DNA of 64,000 nucleotides from JANNSO01 sp964485395. Its GTDB lineage: Bacteria; Spirochaetota; Spirochaetia; Treponematales; UBA12059. The translations under genes were made by a program, and so were the position numbers. Shown one piece after another: positions 25,048 to 33,965 of the stretch (position 1 is the first letter of the stretch; the number at the start of each line of letters is the position of its first letter). The notes under the pieces are model-generated. The model saw only the letters and a list, made by a program, of their open reading frames with translations. It searched no databases and was not told where the DNA came from. The DNA lies in the NCBI GenBank assembly GCA_964485395.1, contig CAZAJF010000010.1, forward strand, positions 40,254 to 104,253, in the 5' to 3' direction.

Positions 25048-25575
25048 TTACTTGCTGTGCTCCACCCAGATGAGTCTGTTGGTATCGTACCCGAGCGACG
25101 TGGCGAGTGAAATATATTTATCACGTAGTTCGGAGGGCAAATCCTTGGTCCTGGACAGTATCCAGAGATAATCCGTGCTGCCGCCCGCTACCAGCGCGTA
25201 TTGGTAATCTCCGTCCAGCGAAATTACGTTGTAGTCCGCGTAGAAGGGGCCGAAAAACGATACTTCCAATTCGGCGACGGTCTCCGAACCCCTGAACCTG
25301 GCTTTTCCCCTGGCTTGCTGCCATCTTTGTTTCTTATAGTTGAAGCCCCGGTTCGTAACCGAGATAAAGCCTTTTTTAAGAGGCGCATATTCCGCGGTCG
25401 TGTTGTTCAGGTCTTTTTCGAATGTAAAATCGAAACGGGCAATTTCGTACCAGATACCCAGATATTTTTCCGCCTGAAAATCGCCTTGGGCGACGGCTCC
25501 GTTTGGAACGCCGGCGCATCCGGTCAATCCTAACGCCAACGTCATGGCCGCTGTGGACAATAAAAATCTGTTCAT
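25048..25575 (-). CDS. blc: Bacterial lipocalin, lipoprotein
   Basis: 175 residues. Signal peptide with lipobox LTGC (Cys about 20), then the lipocalin motif YLGIWYEIARFD, the central NVISLDGDYQYALVAG and the C-terminal DYLWILSRT, all typical of Blc. Blc binds fatty acids or lysophospholipids and is outer-membrane anchored. GGAGG six bases before the ATG. Stands alone between the cyclase (convergent) and the hydrogenase operon. Confidence 0.93.
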   Translation of the reverse strand: MNRFLLSTAAMTLALGLTGCAGVPNGAVAQGDFQAEKYLGIWYEIARFDFTFEKDLNNTTAEYAPLKKGFISVTNRGFNYKKQRWQQARGKARFRGSETVAELEVSFFGPFYADYNVISLDGDYQYALVAGGSTDYLWILSRTKDLPSELRDKYISLATSLGYDTNRLIWVEHSK

Positions 25576-25690
25576 TGTAATCCTCCCTCGTATGCTTGCT
25601 GTAAGCGTAACGCTTTTTCCGGGGGAAGTGAAGGCGGTGCGCGAATTTCGATGATATGGCCGATCAGTGCGGAACGAAAGCGGGGCCTCG

Positions 25691-26425
25691 TCAATGCTTG
25701 GTGGAACAGCCGCCGACGCAAAAGGTTATTTCCGCGACGATGCAGCGTCGAGTCGTCCCGTCGGCGTCACGCGGGGACAGCGCGGAAAGCCAGTTTGCCG
25801 CGGACTGTGCGCCGTCCAGCTGTACGCTTTCGGCGGAGATGCCCAGAGACCTGAGCGCGGATACGGTAGACGTGGCGATGGCGCAGTGATCCTCTTTGGG
25901 AGGGACTTCGCAGCCGTAGGGGCTTGGAGGAAGGGAAAATGGATCGACGCCGCGGTCGCCGCAGGCAGCCGCGAGTTCCTTGAGCGTCACCACGCGAAGG
26001 TCGATGCCGGAATTCGCCGCTTCCAGGCGTTTATAGCGGCATGGAGTCAGCGCGAGCGCAAACCCTTCCGTTATAATATTTTTCTCCCGTAGTATTTTCG
26101 CCGCCTGCAGAGCCATGGGCGAGCGTACGTCGAGTATGCGGGAGGCAAAAGAGGGAAATCGCTCGGTAACGAAACGGATAGCCATGGGGCAGGCGGAAAG
26201 AATGTGCAAGCCATGGCCTTTCTCGGCAATGGCCAAGGCCGAGAGCCTCGTGAACTCGGGTATTCCCGCATCTACGGGATATACGGCCTTTGCGCCCATG
26301 TTGAGCAGAAAACCGGTGAGCGTCTCGAATTCTTTCGGATGCAAGCTTCGGACTGAAGGGGATACTACCGCAATGAACGATTTGTCCGAAGCCGTCTTTC
26401 CGGCCAGATTTTGGAGCAGTGTCAC
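25691..26425 (-). CDS. Minimal [FeFe]-hydrogenase H-cluster-domain-like protein
   Basis: 244 residues, GTG start at 26425 overlapping the hypB stop by four bases. The order of motifs is that of the [FeFe]-hydrogenase catalytic domain: FIAVVSPSVR, then LSACPMAI (the TSCCPxW site, with the proton-transfer Cys replaced by Ala and the cluster Cys kept), LTPCRYKRLEA (PCxxKxxE), VTLKELAA with FSLPPSPYG, and a final EITFCVGGCSTKH (the CxGGC site). All four Cys that would hold the [4Fe-4S] part of an H-cluster are present. N-terminal ferredoxin domains, the segment around the FGxTGG motif and the small-subunit tail are absent. It may be a sensory or structural relative rather than an enzyme. Last gene of the ech-hyp operon. 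Confidence 0.7.
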   Translation of the reverse strand: MTLLQNLAGKTASDKSFIAVVSPSVRSLHPKEFETLTGFLLNMGAKAVYPVDAGIPEFTRLSALAIAEKGHGLHILSACPMAIRFVTERFPSFASRILDVRSPMALQAAKILREKNIITEGFALALTPCRYKRLEAANSGIDLRVVTLKELAAACGDRGVDPFSLPPSPYGCEVPPKEDHCAIATSTVSALRSLGISAESVQLDGAQSAANWLSALSPRDADGTTRRCIVAEITFCVGGCSTKH

Positions 26426-27096
26426 GGCTTGGAAATCCCGGCGAGACGTTTCTCGGATGTTTTCTTCAGCCAGGAAACCAAGGCCGGGAAGCCCTCGCCC
26501 GTCGTGCTGGACACGGCGAAGATGGGCGCTTGTGGATTTTGCGCGCGAACGCCTTTGTCGAAGAAATCTCGGTCGAATTTAACATACGGCGCCAGGTCCG
26601 CCTTGTTCAGGACGACGGCCGCGGCTCGCCTGAAGGCAAGCGGGTATTTCCACGGCTTGTCGCTTCCTTCCGGTATGGAGCACACGAGCAGCTTGATGTC
26701 CTCGCCGATCACGAACTCCGCCGGGCACACCAGGTTGCCGATGTTTTCCACGAACAGGATTCCCGGTTCTGTCAGCTTCAGTCGCGGCATTACGGCTTGC
26801 ATCATCGCGGCGTTAAGGTGGCAGTCGCCCCCCGTATTGATCTGCGCCGCGTCAACTCCCAGCGACAGGAAGGTCTGCGTGTCTATGTCAGACTCGATGT
26901 CGCCCTCGATTACCCAGGATTTGACTGGGCCGAGCCCCTTGATTACGTTGATGAGCGTCGATGTCTTGCCCGCACCCGCTCCTCCGAGAACGTTTACGGT
27001 AAATATATTGTTACGTACGAGACTTGCCCGTACGGCGGAGGCGAGGGCGTCGTTTTCGGAGTAGACGGATTCCCGTACCGTGATGGTTCTGCTCAT
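26422..27096 (-). CDS. hypB: Hydrogenase nickel-insertion GTPase HypB
   Basis: 224 residues. P-loop GGAGAGKTS at about 38-46, DIESDID, the metal-binding Cys in GGDCHLNA and NKADLAPYV. It delivers nickel with HypA to the [NiFe] large subunit. No N-terminal His-rich nickel store. In the operon directly after hypA. Confidence 0.93.
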   Translation of the reverse strand: MSRTITVRESVYSENDALASAVRASLVRNNIFTVNVLGGAGAGKTSTLINVIKGLGPVKSWVIEGDIESDIDTQTFLSLGVDAAQINTGGDCHLNAAMMQAVMPRLKLTEPGILFVENIGNLVCPAEFVIGEDIKLLVCSIPEGSDKPWKYPLAFRRAAAVVLNKADLAPYVKFDRDFFDKGVRAQNPQAPIFAVSSTTGEGFPALVSWLKKTSEKRLAGISKP

Positions 27097-27100
27097 GTGG

Positions 27101-27445
27101 TCAATCCTCGGTCTCGATGGTGTCTACGTAGAATTCCGCGCCGTTGCCGCTGGGAACGCCTTCCGTCCCGCAGTCGGGGCATTCGAAGGAGAAGCGTGCC
27201 CGTTCGAATACCTTGGCGCATGCGGGGCAGCGCATGGTGGGCTTTACGTACCGCACCGCCAACGCCGCGCCTTCGAGCGGCGTGCCGCGCGTCAGGATTC
27301 CAAAATAATGGCGCAGCGATTCTTCCGTGTAGCCGGTAAGTTCGCCCGCGACCACGTTGATGCCGAGTACCTTGCCCGCGCACGCGACGGCCGCGTTTTT
27401 TTCAACCAGGCTTATAAGGCTTTCCACTGCCGAGCACTCATGCAC
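27101..27445 (-). CDS. hypA: Hydrogenase nickel chaperone HypA
   Basis: 114 residues, GTG start read as Met, then His-Glu, the nickel-binding N terminus. Zinc finger made of CPAC and CPDC at about 73-98. The start overlaps the end of echF by eight bases. Works with HypB; other hyp genes are not in the window. Confidence 0.93.
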   Translation of the reverse strand: MHECSAVESLISLVEKNAAVACAGKVLGINVVAGELTGYTEESLRHYFGILTRGTPLEGAALAVRYVKPTMRCPACAKVFERARFSFECPDCGTEGVPSGNGAEFYVDTIETED

Positions 27446-27788
27446 TCTCGTGTATCTCCATTGTTATATTTTTGTTTTGCCCGGTGACAGGCGGGCGGTA
27501 GTCGCCCCCCATGGAAAGGCATTTCTTTGGGCATGCGTCCACGCAGCTGCCGCAGGTCACGCAGCTCCTGTGTTCGATGCGCCAGGACTTTGGTTCCTTG
27601 GATACCGCGATCGCGTCCGCGGGGCATTTGCGGGCGCAGATTCCGCAATGGATGCACGCGGGGTAATCGATGACGAGTCCTCCGCGGGTATTGCCGAAGG
27701 GAAGGCGTTTCTTGAACGGGTGCATGAGCGTCGCCGGTTTCCGGAACATGTTTATGAAGGCGCTTCCCGCCATCCTGAAATATGACAT
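27438..27788 (-). CDS. echF: Ech hydrogenase ferredoxin-type subunit (NuoI-like)
   Basis: 116 residues with two [4Fe-4S] motifs, CIHCGICARKCP and CVTCGSCVDACP, after an amphipathic N terminus. Passes electrons from soluble ferredoxin to the small subunit at the cytoplasmic face. Follows echE by three bases. Confidence 0.9.
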   Translation of the reverse strand: MSYFRMAGSAFINMFRKPATLMHPFKKRLPFGNTRGGLVIDYPACIHCGICARKCPADAIAVSKEPKSWRIEHRSCVTCGSCVDACPKKCLSMGGDYRPPVTGQNKNITMEIHESA

Positions 27789-27791
27789 GAC

Positions 27792-28889
27792 TTACCTCTC
27801 GGTGCAGCTGATGCACGGGTCTATCGTTAGGATAATGTTGGGAACGTCGGCGAGCTCGTTGCCCTTGAGCACGTGTACCATGGCGGGTATGTTGGCGAAG
27901 GTCGGCGTGCGCGCGCGGAAGCGCGACAGGAACTTGGTGCCGTTTCCCTTGACATAGTAGATTACCTCGCCGCGGGGTTGCTCGAGGCGCATGAAAGTCT
28001 CCCCGTTGGGCATTCCCGTCGGTTTCACGGCAAGCTCGCCCGCCGGCAGTTTTTCCGCCACCTGGCGGATCAGCGAGAAGGATTCCCTCAGCTCTCGGAT
28101 GCGTACCGTGGACCTGGCCCAGCAGTCGCCGTCCCGCTCCACAGGAATCTCGAATTCCAGGTCGCCGTAGGCCGCATAGCCGGAACTGCGCACATCGTAG
28201 GAGACGCCGCTGGCCCGGAGCATGGGACCTACCGCTCCGAGGCGGTAGGCATCGTCCTTGGCAAGCACGCCTACGCCTCGCAGGCGGTGGGCTACCGAGC
28301 TGTCCTTCAAGAATACGCCGCAAATCGACGCAACGTCTTTCTCGAGTTTCCTGAGGACGGGCAGTATTCGGGCCATGGTCTCCGGCGTTACGTCCTTGCG
28401 TACTCCGCCTACCTTGCAGGAACCGAAAATGACGCGGCCGCCAGCCGTTTCCTCGATGATGTCCAGCACGGTTTCCCTCGCGCGCCAGCATTGCATGAAC
28501 AGGTTCTCGAAACCGAACGCGTCGGCCGCCAGTCCAAGCCAGAGGAGGTGCGAGTGAATTCTTGATAACTCCGACCAGAATACCCGGAGGTAGGCCGCGC
28601 GCGGAGGAACCTGGATGTCCATGATTTCCTCGACGGCCTGGCAGTACCCTAATCCATGCATGAAGCTGCAGATTCCGCAGATGCGCTCGGCCACGAAAGC
28701 CATTTCGGTAAATTCGCGCTTCTCCACGAGAAGCTCCAGGCCCCGGTGGATGTAGCCGATCGTGGGGACGGCGTCGACTATCGTCTCATCCTCGAGAACG
28801 AGATCGAAGTGCAGCGGTTCCGGAAGTACGGGATGCTGCGGCCCGAAGGGGATGACCGTGCGCTTTTGGGTTTTTGCGGATAGCGGCAT
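27792..28889 (-). CDS. echE: Ech-type group 4 [NiFe]-hydrogenase large subunit
   Basis: 365 residues. The two nickel-iron-binding motifs are RICGICSFMHG at about 70 and DPCISCTER at the very C terminus. Ending directly after DPCxxCxxR means there is no C-terminal extension to be cleaved, as in Ech enzymes and unlike most [NiFe] hydrogenases. Carries the active site; catalyses H2/proton exchange coupled to ferredoxin and ion transport. Confidence 0.95.
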   Translation of the reverse strand: MPLSAKTQKRTVIPFGPQHPVLPEPLHFDLVLEDETIVDAVPTIGYIHRGLELLVEKREFTEMAFVAERICGICSFMHGLGYCQAVEEIMDIQVPPRAAYLRVFWSELSRIHSHLLWLGLAADAFGFENLFMQCWRARETVLDIIEETAGGRVIFGSCKVGGVRKDVTPETMARILPVLRKLEKDVASICGVFLKDSSVAHRLRGVGVLAKDDAYRLGAVGPMLRASGVSYDVRSSGYAAYGDLEFEIPVERDGDCWARSTVRIRELRESFSLIRQVAEKLPAGELAVKPTGMPNGETFMRLEQPRGEVIYYVKGNGTKFLSRFRARTPTFANIPAMVHVLKGNELADVPNIILTIDPCISCTER

Positions 28890-28890
28890 G

Positions 28891-29307
28891 TTAGTTTTCC
28901 TTCTTTGCGGATGCCGCTCCGCCGGTCGCGGGAACGCGACTCCGCGACGGATCGAATGGGGTCGGAACGGCTACTTTGTAGAGCGTGCCCTTGAAATCTA
29001 CGTTGATGCCGAGTACGGCGATCCCGTAGAGATCGTGCAGCTCGTTTTCGTACAGGTAGGCGCCGTCGTAAATTTTTGTAATGCTCTGGATTTCTTCGCC
29101 GGGAACCAGGTCGAATCGGAACGTCACAAGCTCCTGTTCCAGGCCGAACGAGTAGCTCATCTCATAGCGCTCCGCCGGAATCTCCCTCTGGTAGGGGTCT
29201 TTTGCGCAGCAGATCTGGGAAAGGCGGTACCCGGATTTCTTAAGCGCGTCAACCCGGTCGTGGAGTTCGGATTTCCGGATAACCGTAAGCATGTTTTTCG
29301 CGTTCAT
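28891..29307 (-). CDS. echD: Ech hydrogenase NuoC-like subunit
   Basis: 138 residues. Shows the 30-kDa-subunit pattern, including EIQSITKIYDGAYLYENELHDLYGI. No cofactors expected; scaffolds the large and small subunits. Spaced by one base from echE. Confidence 0.85.
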   Translation of the reverse strand: MNAKNMLTVIRKSELHDRVDALKKSGYRLSQICCAKDPYQREIPAERYEMSYSFGLEQELVTFRFDLVPGEEIQSITKIYDGAYLYENELHDLYGIAVLGINVDFKGTLYKVAVPTPFDPSRSRVPATGGAASAKKEN

Positions 29308-29311
29308 CGCA

Positions 29312-29752
29312 TCAGCCCGCCTTCTTGCCCGAGAGGGCTTTTTTCTTCGTTTCGAGTATTCCCAGGGCCGTAACGACGCCGTCGATTATGGCTTCCGGTC
29401 TGGCGGCGCAGCCTTGCACGTACACGTCCACGGGAATCACGGCGTCGATGCCGCCCCGAACGTTGTAGCACTCGGCGAACACGCCTCCCGTGCAGGCGCA
29501 GATTCCCGTGGCCACGACGACCTTGGGCTCCACCATCTGGTCATATAAATTCTTTACTATCTCGGCTGTCTGCTCGTTGATGGAGCCGGTCACCAAGAAG
29601 ATGTCCGCATGCCGCGGATTGCCCGTGTTTATCACGCCGAAGCGCTCGACGTCGTACATGGGCGTAAGGCATGCGAGCACCTCGATGTCGCAGCCGTTGC
29701 AGCTCGACGCGTCGTAGTGCAGCAGCCAGGGCGATTTGGAGAATGATGACAT
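29312..29752 (-). CDS. echC: Ech hydrogenase small subunit (NuoB-like)
   Basis: 146 residues with the [4Fe-4S] ligands: SCNGCDIE at about 17-24, the Cys in TGICACTGG and the last in VQGCAARPEAI. Mediates electron transfer to the [NiFe] centre. Confidence 0.93.
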   Translation of the reverse strand: MSSFSKSPWLLHYDASSCNGCDIEVLACLTPMYDVERFGVINTGNPRHADIFLVTGSINEQTAEIVKNLYDQMVEPKVVVATGICACTGGVFAECYNVRGGIDAVIPVDVYVQGCAARPEAIIDGVVTALGILETKKKALSGKKAG

Positions 29753-29756
29753 CGCG

Positions 29757-30611
29757 TTACCTCTTCAGCGCGTACAGCGCCACGATATTGCCGAAGCCCA
29801 GGATGAACGCCACGATCCACGCGCTCTTGAGCGTGAGCTCCCATTTGAAGCGCGCGAAGGCGTTGTCTATGATTATCTCGAGCAGGAACACGGCGGCGAT
29901 CGCTCCGGCGGCGATCCATGGGTTGAAGGCGAAAAACAGGTAGATGAGGCCGTACAGGAATACGTCCTCGTACCATTTCGCGATTTCCATCATTGCGATG
30001 GAGCGTCCCGAAAAGTCCGAGGCGATGCCCTTTACAATCTCCTGGTGGGCATGGTGCGACCACGAGATGTCGAACGGCGATTTGCGCAGTTTTATGGTAA
30101 GGATGTATACGAACCCCGCGAAAATGCCCGGCAGGTACAGGATGAGAGGCTTGCCCGAGGCGATTATCTCGTAAAGCCTGAAGCTTCCCGTTACTTTATA
30201 GAAACCTACGAGCGTGAACAGCACCATCGGTTCGTACGCCATCATGAGGACGAGTTCCCGGTTTGCGCCGATCGTGCTGAACGGCGAGTTCGTGGAAAAA
30301 GCCGCCACTACGAGAAAAACCGCGGACAGCGTAAATACGAATATGATGAGCAGGATGTCGCTGCCCTCGAAAAACAGGTAGCCGGTGGCCATCATGAACG
30401 CGAGGTGGCAGAATATGTATGGGTTCACCAAATGGTTTACGATGACGTTTTTCTTGCCGTAGAGCTTGAGCACGTCGTAAAACGGCTGCAGGAGCGGCGG
30501 TCCCACGCGGCGCTGTGCGCGGGCGGTGAGTATGCGGTCGATTCCCGTGAGGATTCCCCCGATGAACGGCGCGGCGACGAGGTAGACAAGGCCGAATATG
30601 ATTGGTTTCAT
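29757..30611 (-). CDS. echB: Ech hydrogenase membrane subunit (NuoH-like)
   Basis: 284 residues, about eight helices. DRILTARAQRRVGPPLLQPFYDVLKL after the first helix is the signature of NuoH/EchB, and the loop SPFDISWSHHAHQEIVKG is where this family contacts the peripheral arm. Its start overlaps the echA stop by four bases. Confidence 0.93.
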   Translation of the reverse strand: MKPIIFGLVYLVAAPFIGGILTGIDRILTARAQRRVGPPLLQPFYDVLKLYGKKNVIVNHLVNPYIFCHLAFMMATGYLFFEGSDILLIIFVFTLSAVFLVVAAFSTNSPFSTIGANRELVLMMAYEPMVLFTLVGFYKVTGSFRLYEIIASGKPLILYLPGIFAGFVYILTIKLRKSPFDISWSHHAHQEIVKGIASDFSGRSIAMMEIAKWYEDVFLYGLIYLFFAFNPWIAAGAIAAVFLLEIIIDNAFARFKWELTLKSAWIVAFILGFGNIVALYALKR

Positions 30612-32515
30612 AGGAATGACGCTCCTATCAGCGCGACGACCGCCGCTGCGCTGCTGATCGTTCCGATGCGCATGTGCAGCTTTTCCCCGAAGTATTTCTC
30701 CAGGTAATAGTTTTTAAGCACGAGGTTTTTTTGCGTGCCCATGGAGCCTGTAAAGGTCCGGTCGCCGGTTTCCGTCCGTCCCGACATGTACGCCTTGCCC
30801 TCGTCGTGCGGCAGCCGGGACTGGAACAGGTAATCTATGAGCGGAAGCGCTATGACCATGGATACCATGATGATCATGAGTACGTAATTGCCTTGGCCCA
30901 TATCCACCATCCTGCGGTAAGCCGTTTCTATATACGGGTCGACGAACGCTTTGGACACGACGGGGAAAAGGAAGCATAGGCATATCGTGAGCGCCGCGTG
31001 GATGAGGACCGAGGTCAGTTCGTCCTTGGACAGATTATCCTGCTTGGGAAAGCTTTTCAGCGAGGGACGGTTCATCGCGGTTATCTTGCCCAGCCATTTT
31101 GTCCAGAAGAACACGGTGACTGCGCTGCCGAAGGCGATGAACAGGATGAGTACCGGTCCCATGGGCGAGGCAAAATCGATGAAGGCGCGCATGGCCGCCC
31201 ATTTGGAGATGAGCATCCCGAACGGCGCTATGAACATGCCGCAGATCCCGACCACGATCATCGCGGTAAGGATGGGCATCTTCATGATGAGGTTGTCCAT
31301 GGCTTCGATGTCGCGGCTGCCGATCCGGTGCTCCACTATTCCCACCGAGAGGAACAGCAGCGATTTAGCCACCGCGTGGAAGATGATCAGGAATATCGCC
31401 GCCCATAGGGTCTCGTAGGTTCCCACCCCCGCGCAGGCTACGATGAGCCCCAGGTTTGAGACCGTGGACGCCGCTAGCAGGCGCTTGGCGTTGGTTTGCG
31501 ATACGCAGATGAAGGCGCCCGTTACGAAGGTTATTCCACCGATCAGGGCCACCATGGAACCTGCCCAGGTTCCCGAGATGAAAGGCGCGAAACGGATGAT
31601 AAGGTACACGCCGGCCTTAACCATCGTGCTCGAGTGGAGCAAGGCGGAAGAAGGGGTGGGTGCCACCATGGCTCCGAACAGCCAGGACGAAAAGGGCATT
31701 TGCGCCGACTTGGTGATTCCCGCGAAACAGAGTAAAACGATCGGGAACAAGGCGACTACGCTTTTACTGGCCATGACGACGTTCAGCTCCAGGGTATGGT
31801 TGACCTTGGCTATCCATACGATGCCGATGGCGAAGGCAAGCCCACCGAGCAAGTTCATCTTCAGGGCGCGGAACGCGTTGTCCGTCGCCTCCTTGGTGCC
31901 GGTGTAGCCGATAAGGAGGAACGAGCAGAACGTCGTGGCTTCCCAGAAAAAGAAAAGCCAGACCAAGCTGTTGGAGAGTACGATGCCGAACATCGCGGAA
32001 ATGAAGGCGAACATGATGCAAAAGAAAAGTCCGCGCTTGTCCTTCAGTTTTTCATGGTGTTCCTGGAAGCCTTTCATGTAGTCCACCGCGTACAGGCAGA
32101 TAAGACTGCCGATTACTCCGATTATCAGCACCATGATTAGCGATAGCTTGTCCACGAACATTGCTTCATATACTTTGACCGTAGGTTCCACGTAGATCTC
32201 GAAGTAGATCATGATGGCGTACATCAGTGCCGCAAGCACCGCGGCGATCGGCTTTTTCTTGCGGATGCTCACGAGGAGCAGGAAAGCCGCCATCAAGGTT
32301 TCGACGCAGAACATGCCAAAATCCACAAGATGGGGTTCCCGCGCAAAATAGCTTGTCGAGCCGGGGAAAAATGACCAGACCGTAAATATCGATGCCCCGA
32401 TAATCGTGACCACCGATATCCTGACGATCCATCTGCGCAATTTTCCGTGAGGGAGGACGAGCATGAGGGCTGCGGGAACCAGAGGAAAGAGTATGAGGAA
32501 CAGTAACGTGTTCAT
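30608..32515 (-). CDS. echA: Ech hydrogenase ion-translocating subunit (NuoL-like)
   Basis: 635 residues, about 14-16 helices, with the antiporter-like core (WEATTFCSFLLIGYTGT, MPFSSWLFGAMVAPTPSSALLHSSTMVKAGVYL). Belongs to the Mrp/Nuo antiporter-like subunits that move protons or sodium. I use the ATG at 32515, because a promoter with TTGACA at 32578 leaves a 28-base leader and overlaps any longer start. First gene of the ech-hyp operon, order A-B-C-D-E-F as in Methanosarcina. Confidence 0.93.
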   Translation of the reverse strand: MNTLLFLILFPLVPAALMLVLPHGKLRRWIVRISVVTIIGASIFTVWSFFPGSTSYFAREPHLVDFGMFCVETLMAAFLLLVSIRKKKPIAAVLAALMYAIMIYFEIYVEPTVKVYEAMFVDKLSLIMVLIIGVIGSLICLYAVDYMKGFQEHHEKLKDKRGLFFCIMFAFISAMFGIVLSNSLVWLFFFWEATTFCSFLLIGYTGTKEATDNAFRALKMNLLGGLAFAIGIVWIAKVNHTLELNVVMASKSVVALFPIVLLCFAGITKSAQMPFSSWLFGAMVAPTPSSALLHSSTMVKAGVYLIIRFAPFISGTWAGSMVALIGGITFVTGAFICVSQTNAKRLLAASTVSNLGLIVACAGVGTYETLWAAIFLIIFHAVAKSLLFLSVGIVEHRIGSRDIEAMDNLIMKMPILTAMIVVGICGMFIAPFGMLISKWAAMRAFIDFASPMGPVLILFIAFGSAVTVFFWTKWLGKITAMNRPSLKSFPKQDNLSKDELTSVLIHAALTICLCFLFPVVSKAFVDPYIETAYRRMVDMGQGNYVLMIIMVSMVIALPLIDYLFQSRLPHDEGKAYMSGRTETGDRTFTGSMGTQKNLVLKNYYLEKYFGEKLHMRIGTISSAAAVVALIGASFL

Positions 32516-32549
32516 GGTTGCGACCTTGGGCCGTTGAAACGGTGCTTCA

Positions 32550-32578
32550 ATCTTAGAAAGCTCGTTAAAGAATGTCAA
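32550..32578 (-). promoter_or_regulatory. Near-consensus sigma70 promoter of the ech-hyp operon
   Basis: TTGACA (32578-32573), exactly 17 bases, TAAGAT (32555-32550) on the minus strand. The -35 hexamer is perfect. Predicted start near 32543. No operator palindrome is evident between it and echA. Confidence 0.75.
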
Positions 32579-32730
32579 GCCATGTCAGCATATGGTGTAT
32601 TTTGTATCGAATAGTAAAGAAAATCAATGTTTGCATTTGAATTACTGTAGAAGCCGAGGGCAATTTCGGCGCATTGGGTCATACTCCTTTCTTTTGAAAA
32701 AAGGATATAAAAATATTCCGTGGAATTATG

Positions 32731-33010
32731 GCACGGAGCCACGGAGCCATGGAGCCATGGAGAATATGGAGAACACGGAGAAGAAAGCTAAAGAGTGCTC
32801 AACATTTTTAGCACGGAGTCACAGGGAAAGATTACGAGTTACTATGTATTACTATTAAATGCCTGGGTATCCCTGGTTCGCTAGAGAAAATGAAACATGC
32901 CAATAGCCCCGCTTCCCATCCCTTTTCTCTCTTGTATTCCTCTGTGCCTCTGTGGTTGACTTCCGGAATTTTCTTCTCCGTATTCCTCCGTGTTCTCCGT
33001 GTCTCCGTGC
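32731..33010. repeat. Imperfect inverted-repeat element of CACGGAG units
   Basis: The left part (32731-32830) consists of degenerate GCACGGAG/CCATGGAG/ACACGGAG units; the right part (about 32930-33010) holds their reverse complements (CTCCGTG repeated, ending TCTCCGTGC). Short CACGGAG-like repeats are dispersed in many bacterial genomes and produce spurious ORFs such as the one at 32832-33053. No transposase. It lies between the ech promoter and mazG. Confidence 0.7.
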
Positions 33011-33022
33011 AAGCCTTCCTGA

Positions 33023-33871
33023 TTACAATCCGGTTTTCTTCGCCTCGTCCCAATATGTGTCCATCAGTTCCAGTTTCCCTTTTTCCATAGTATGCCCGTC
33101 CCTCTCCATGGCCTTCTCCACATGCCGGAAACGCGAGCTGAATTTCTCCAGCGCCCGGTGCAGGGCCACGGCGGGGTCCACCTTGTGCTTGCGGGCCACG
33201 TTCACCACGGAGAATAAAATATCACCGATTTCGTCTTCCAGGCGCGCGTGCAGGCGTTCGGTCTCCGCTATGTCCTCGACCGACCCTGTCTTTTGCTTCT
33301 CCAGCATGCCGCATGCCTCGCGCGCCTCGGTCAGCTCTTCCTGCAGCTTGTCCCAGGGGCCGTGTTCGTCGTCCCAGTCAAAGCCTACTTTGGCCGCGGC
33401 CTTCTGCAGCTTGTACGAGCGCTCCAGCGGCGGCAAGCCCTTGGGCACGCCGTCCAGCGCCGAGTTCTTCTTGCGCCGCCCTTCCACGGTCTCCTTGATC
33501 TGGTTCCACCGGTGAATCACCGCGTCAGGCGTGTCGGCGGTCGCGTCGCCGAACACATGCGGATGCCGCCTTATTATCTTGTCCGTTATCGCGTTCAGCG
33601 CGTCGGCGGGCTTGAAGTCGCCGTACTCCTCGTACATCACCGCGAACATCGTGGGCAGCAAATACATGTCGCCCAGCTCCTCGCAAATGTGCGCCTTGTC
33701 GCCCTCGTTGATCGCCTCCACCAGCTCGTACGCCTCCTCGATGAGGTTGGCCCGGATGCTCGCCGGCGTCTGCTCGCGGTCCCAGGGGCAGCCGTCGGGC
33801 GCGCGCAATCGCTTTACGATCGAGTACAGTCGGTCAAATGCTTCTTTGGCTTCGCTTGGGTTTGTATTCAT
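33023..33871 (-). CDS. mazG: Nucleoside triphosphate pyrophosphohydrolase MazG
   Basis: 282 residues with two MazG domains: EEAYELVEAIN...EELGD (about 47-68) and a C-terminal LEDEIGDILFSVVNVARKH with the second EExxD-like site. CPWDREQTPASI near 28 is the family signature. Removes pyrophosphate from NTPs, including damaged ones. Monocistronic. Confidence 0.95.
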   Translation of the reverse strand: MNTNPSEAKEAFDRLYSIVKRLRAPDGCPWDREQTPASIRANLIEEAYELVEAINEGDKAHICEELGDMYLLPTMFAVMYEEYGDFKPADALNAITDKIIRRHPHVFGDATADTPDAVIHRWNQIKETVEGRRKKNSALDGVPKGLPPLERSYKLQKAAAKVGFDWDDEHGPWDKLQEELTEAREACGMLEKQKTGSVEDIAETERLHARLEDEIGDILFSVVNVARKHKVDPAVALHRALEKFSSRFRHVEKAMERDGHTMEKGKLELMDTYWDEAKKTGL

Positions 33872-33965
33872 GCGCGTATTGTGCTACAGGCGAGGGTGTC
33901 TGGGCAAGATGGGGTCAGTCCCTAAGACGGAGATTTTCGAGCTTTCCGGATAATAAAATAAAAAG

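Noticed and set aside
32832..33053. 73-codon frame rich in TRRTRRNTE-like sequence
   Set aside because: Translation of dispersed CACGGAG repeats, a known source of false ORFs.
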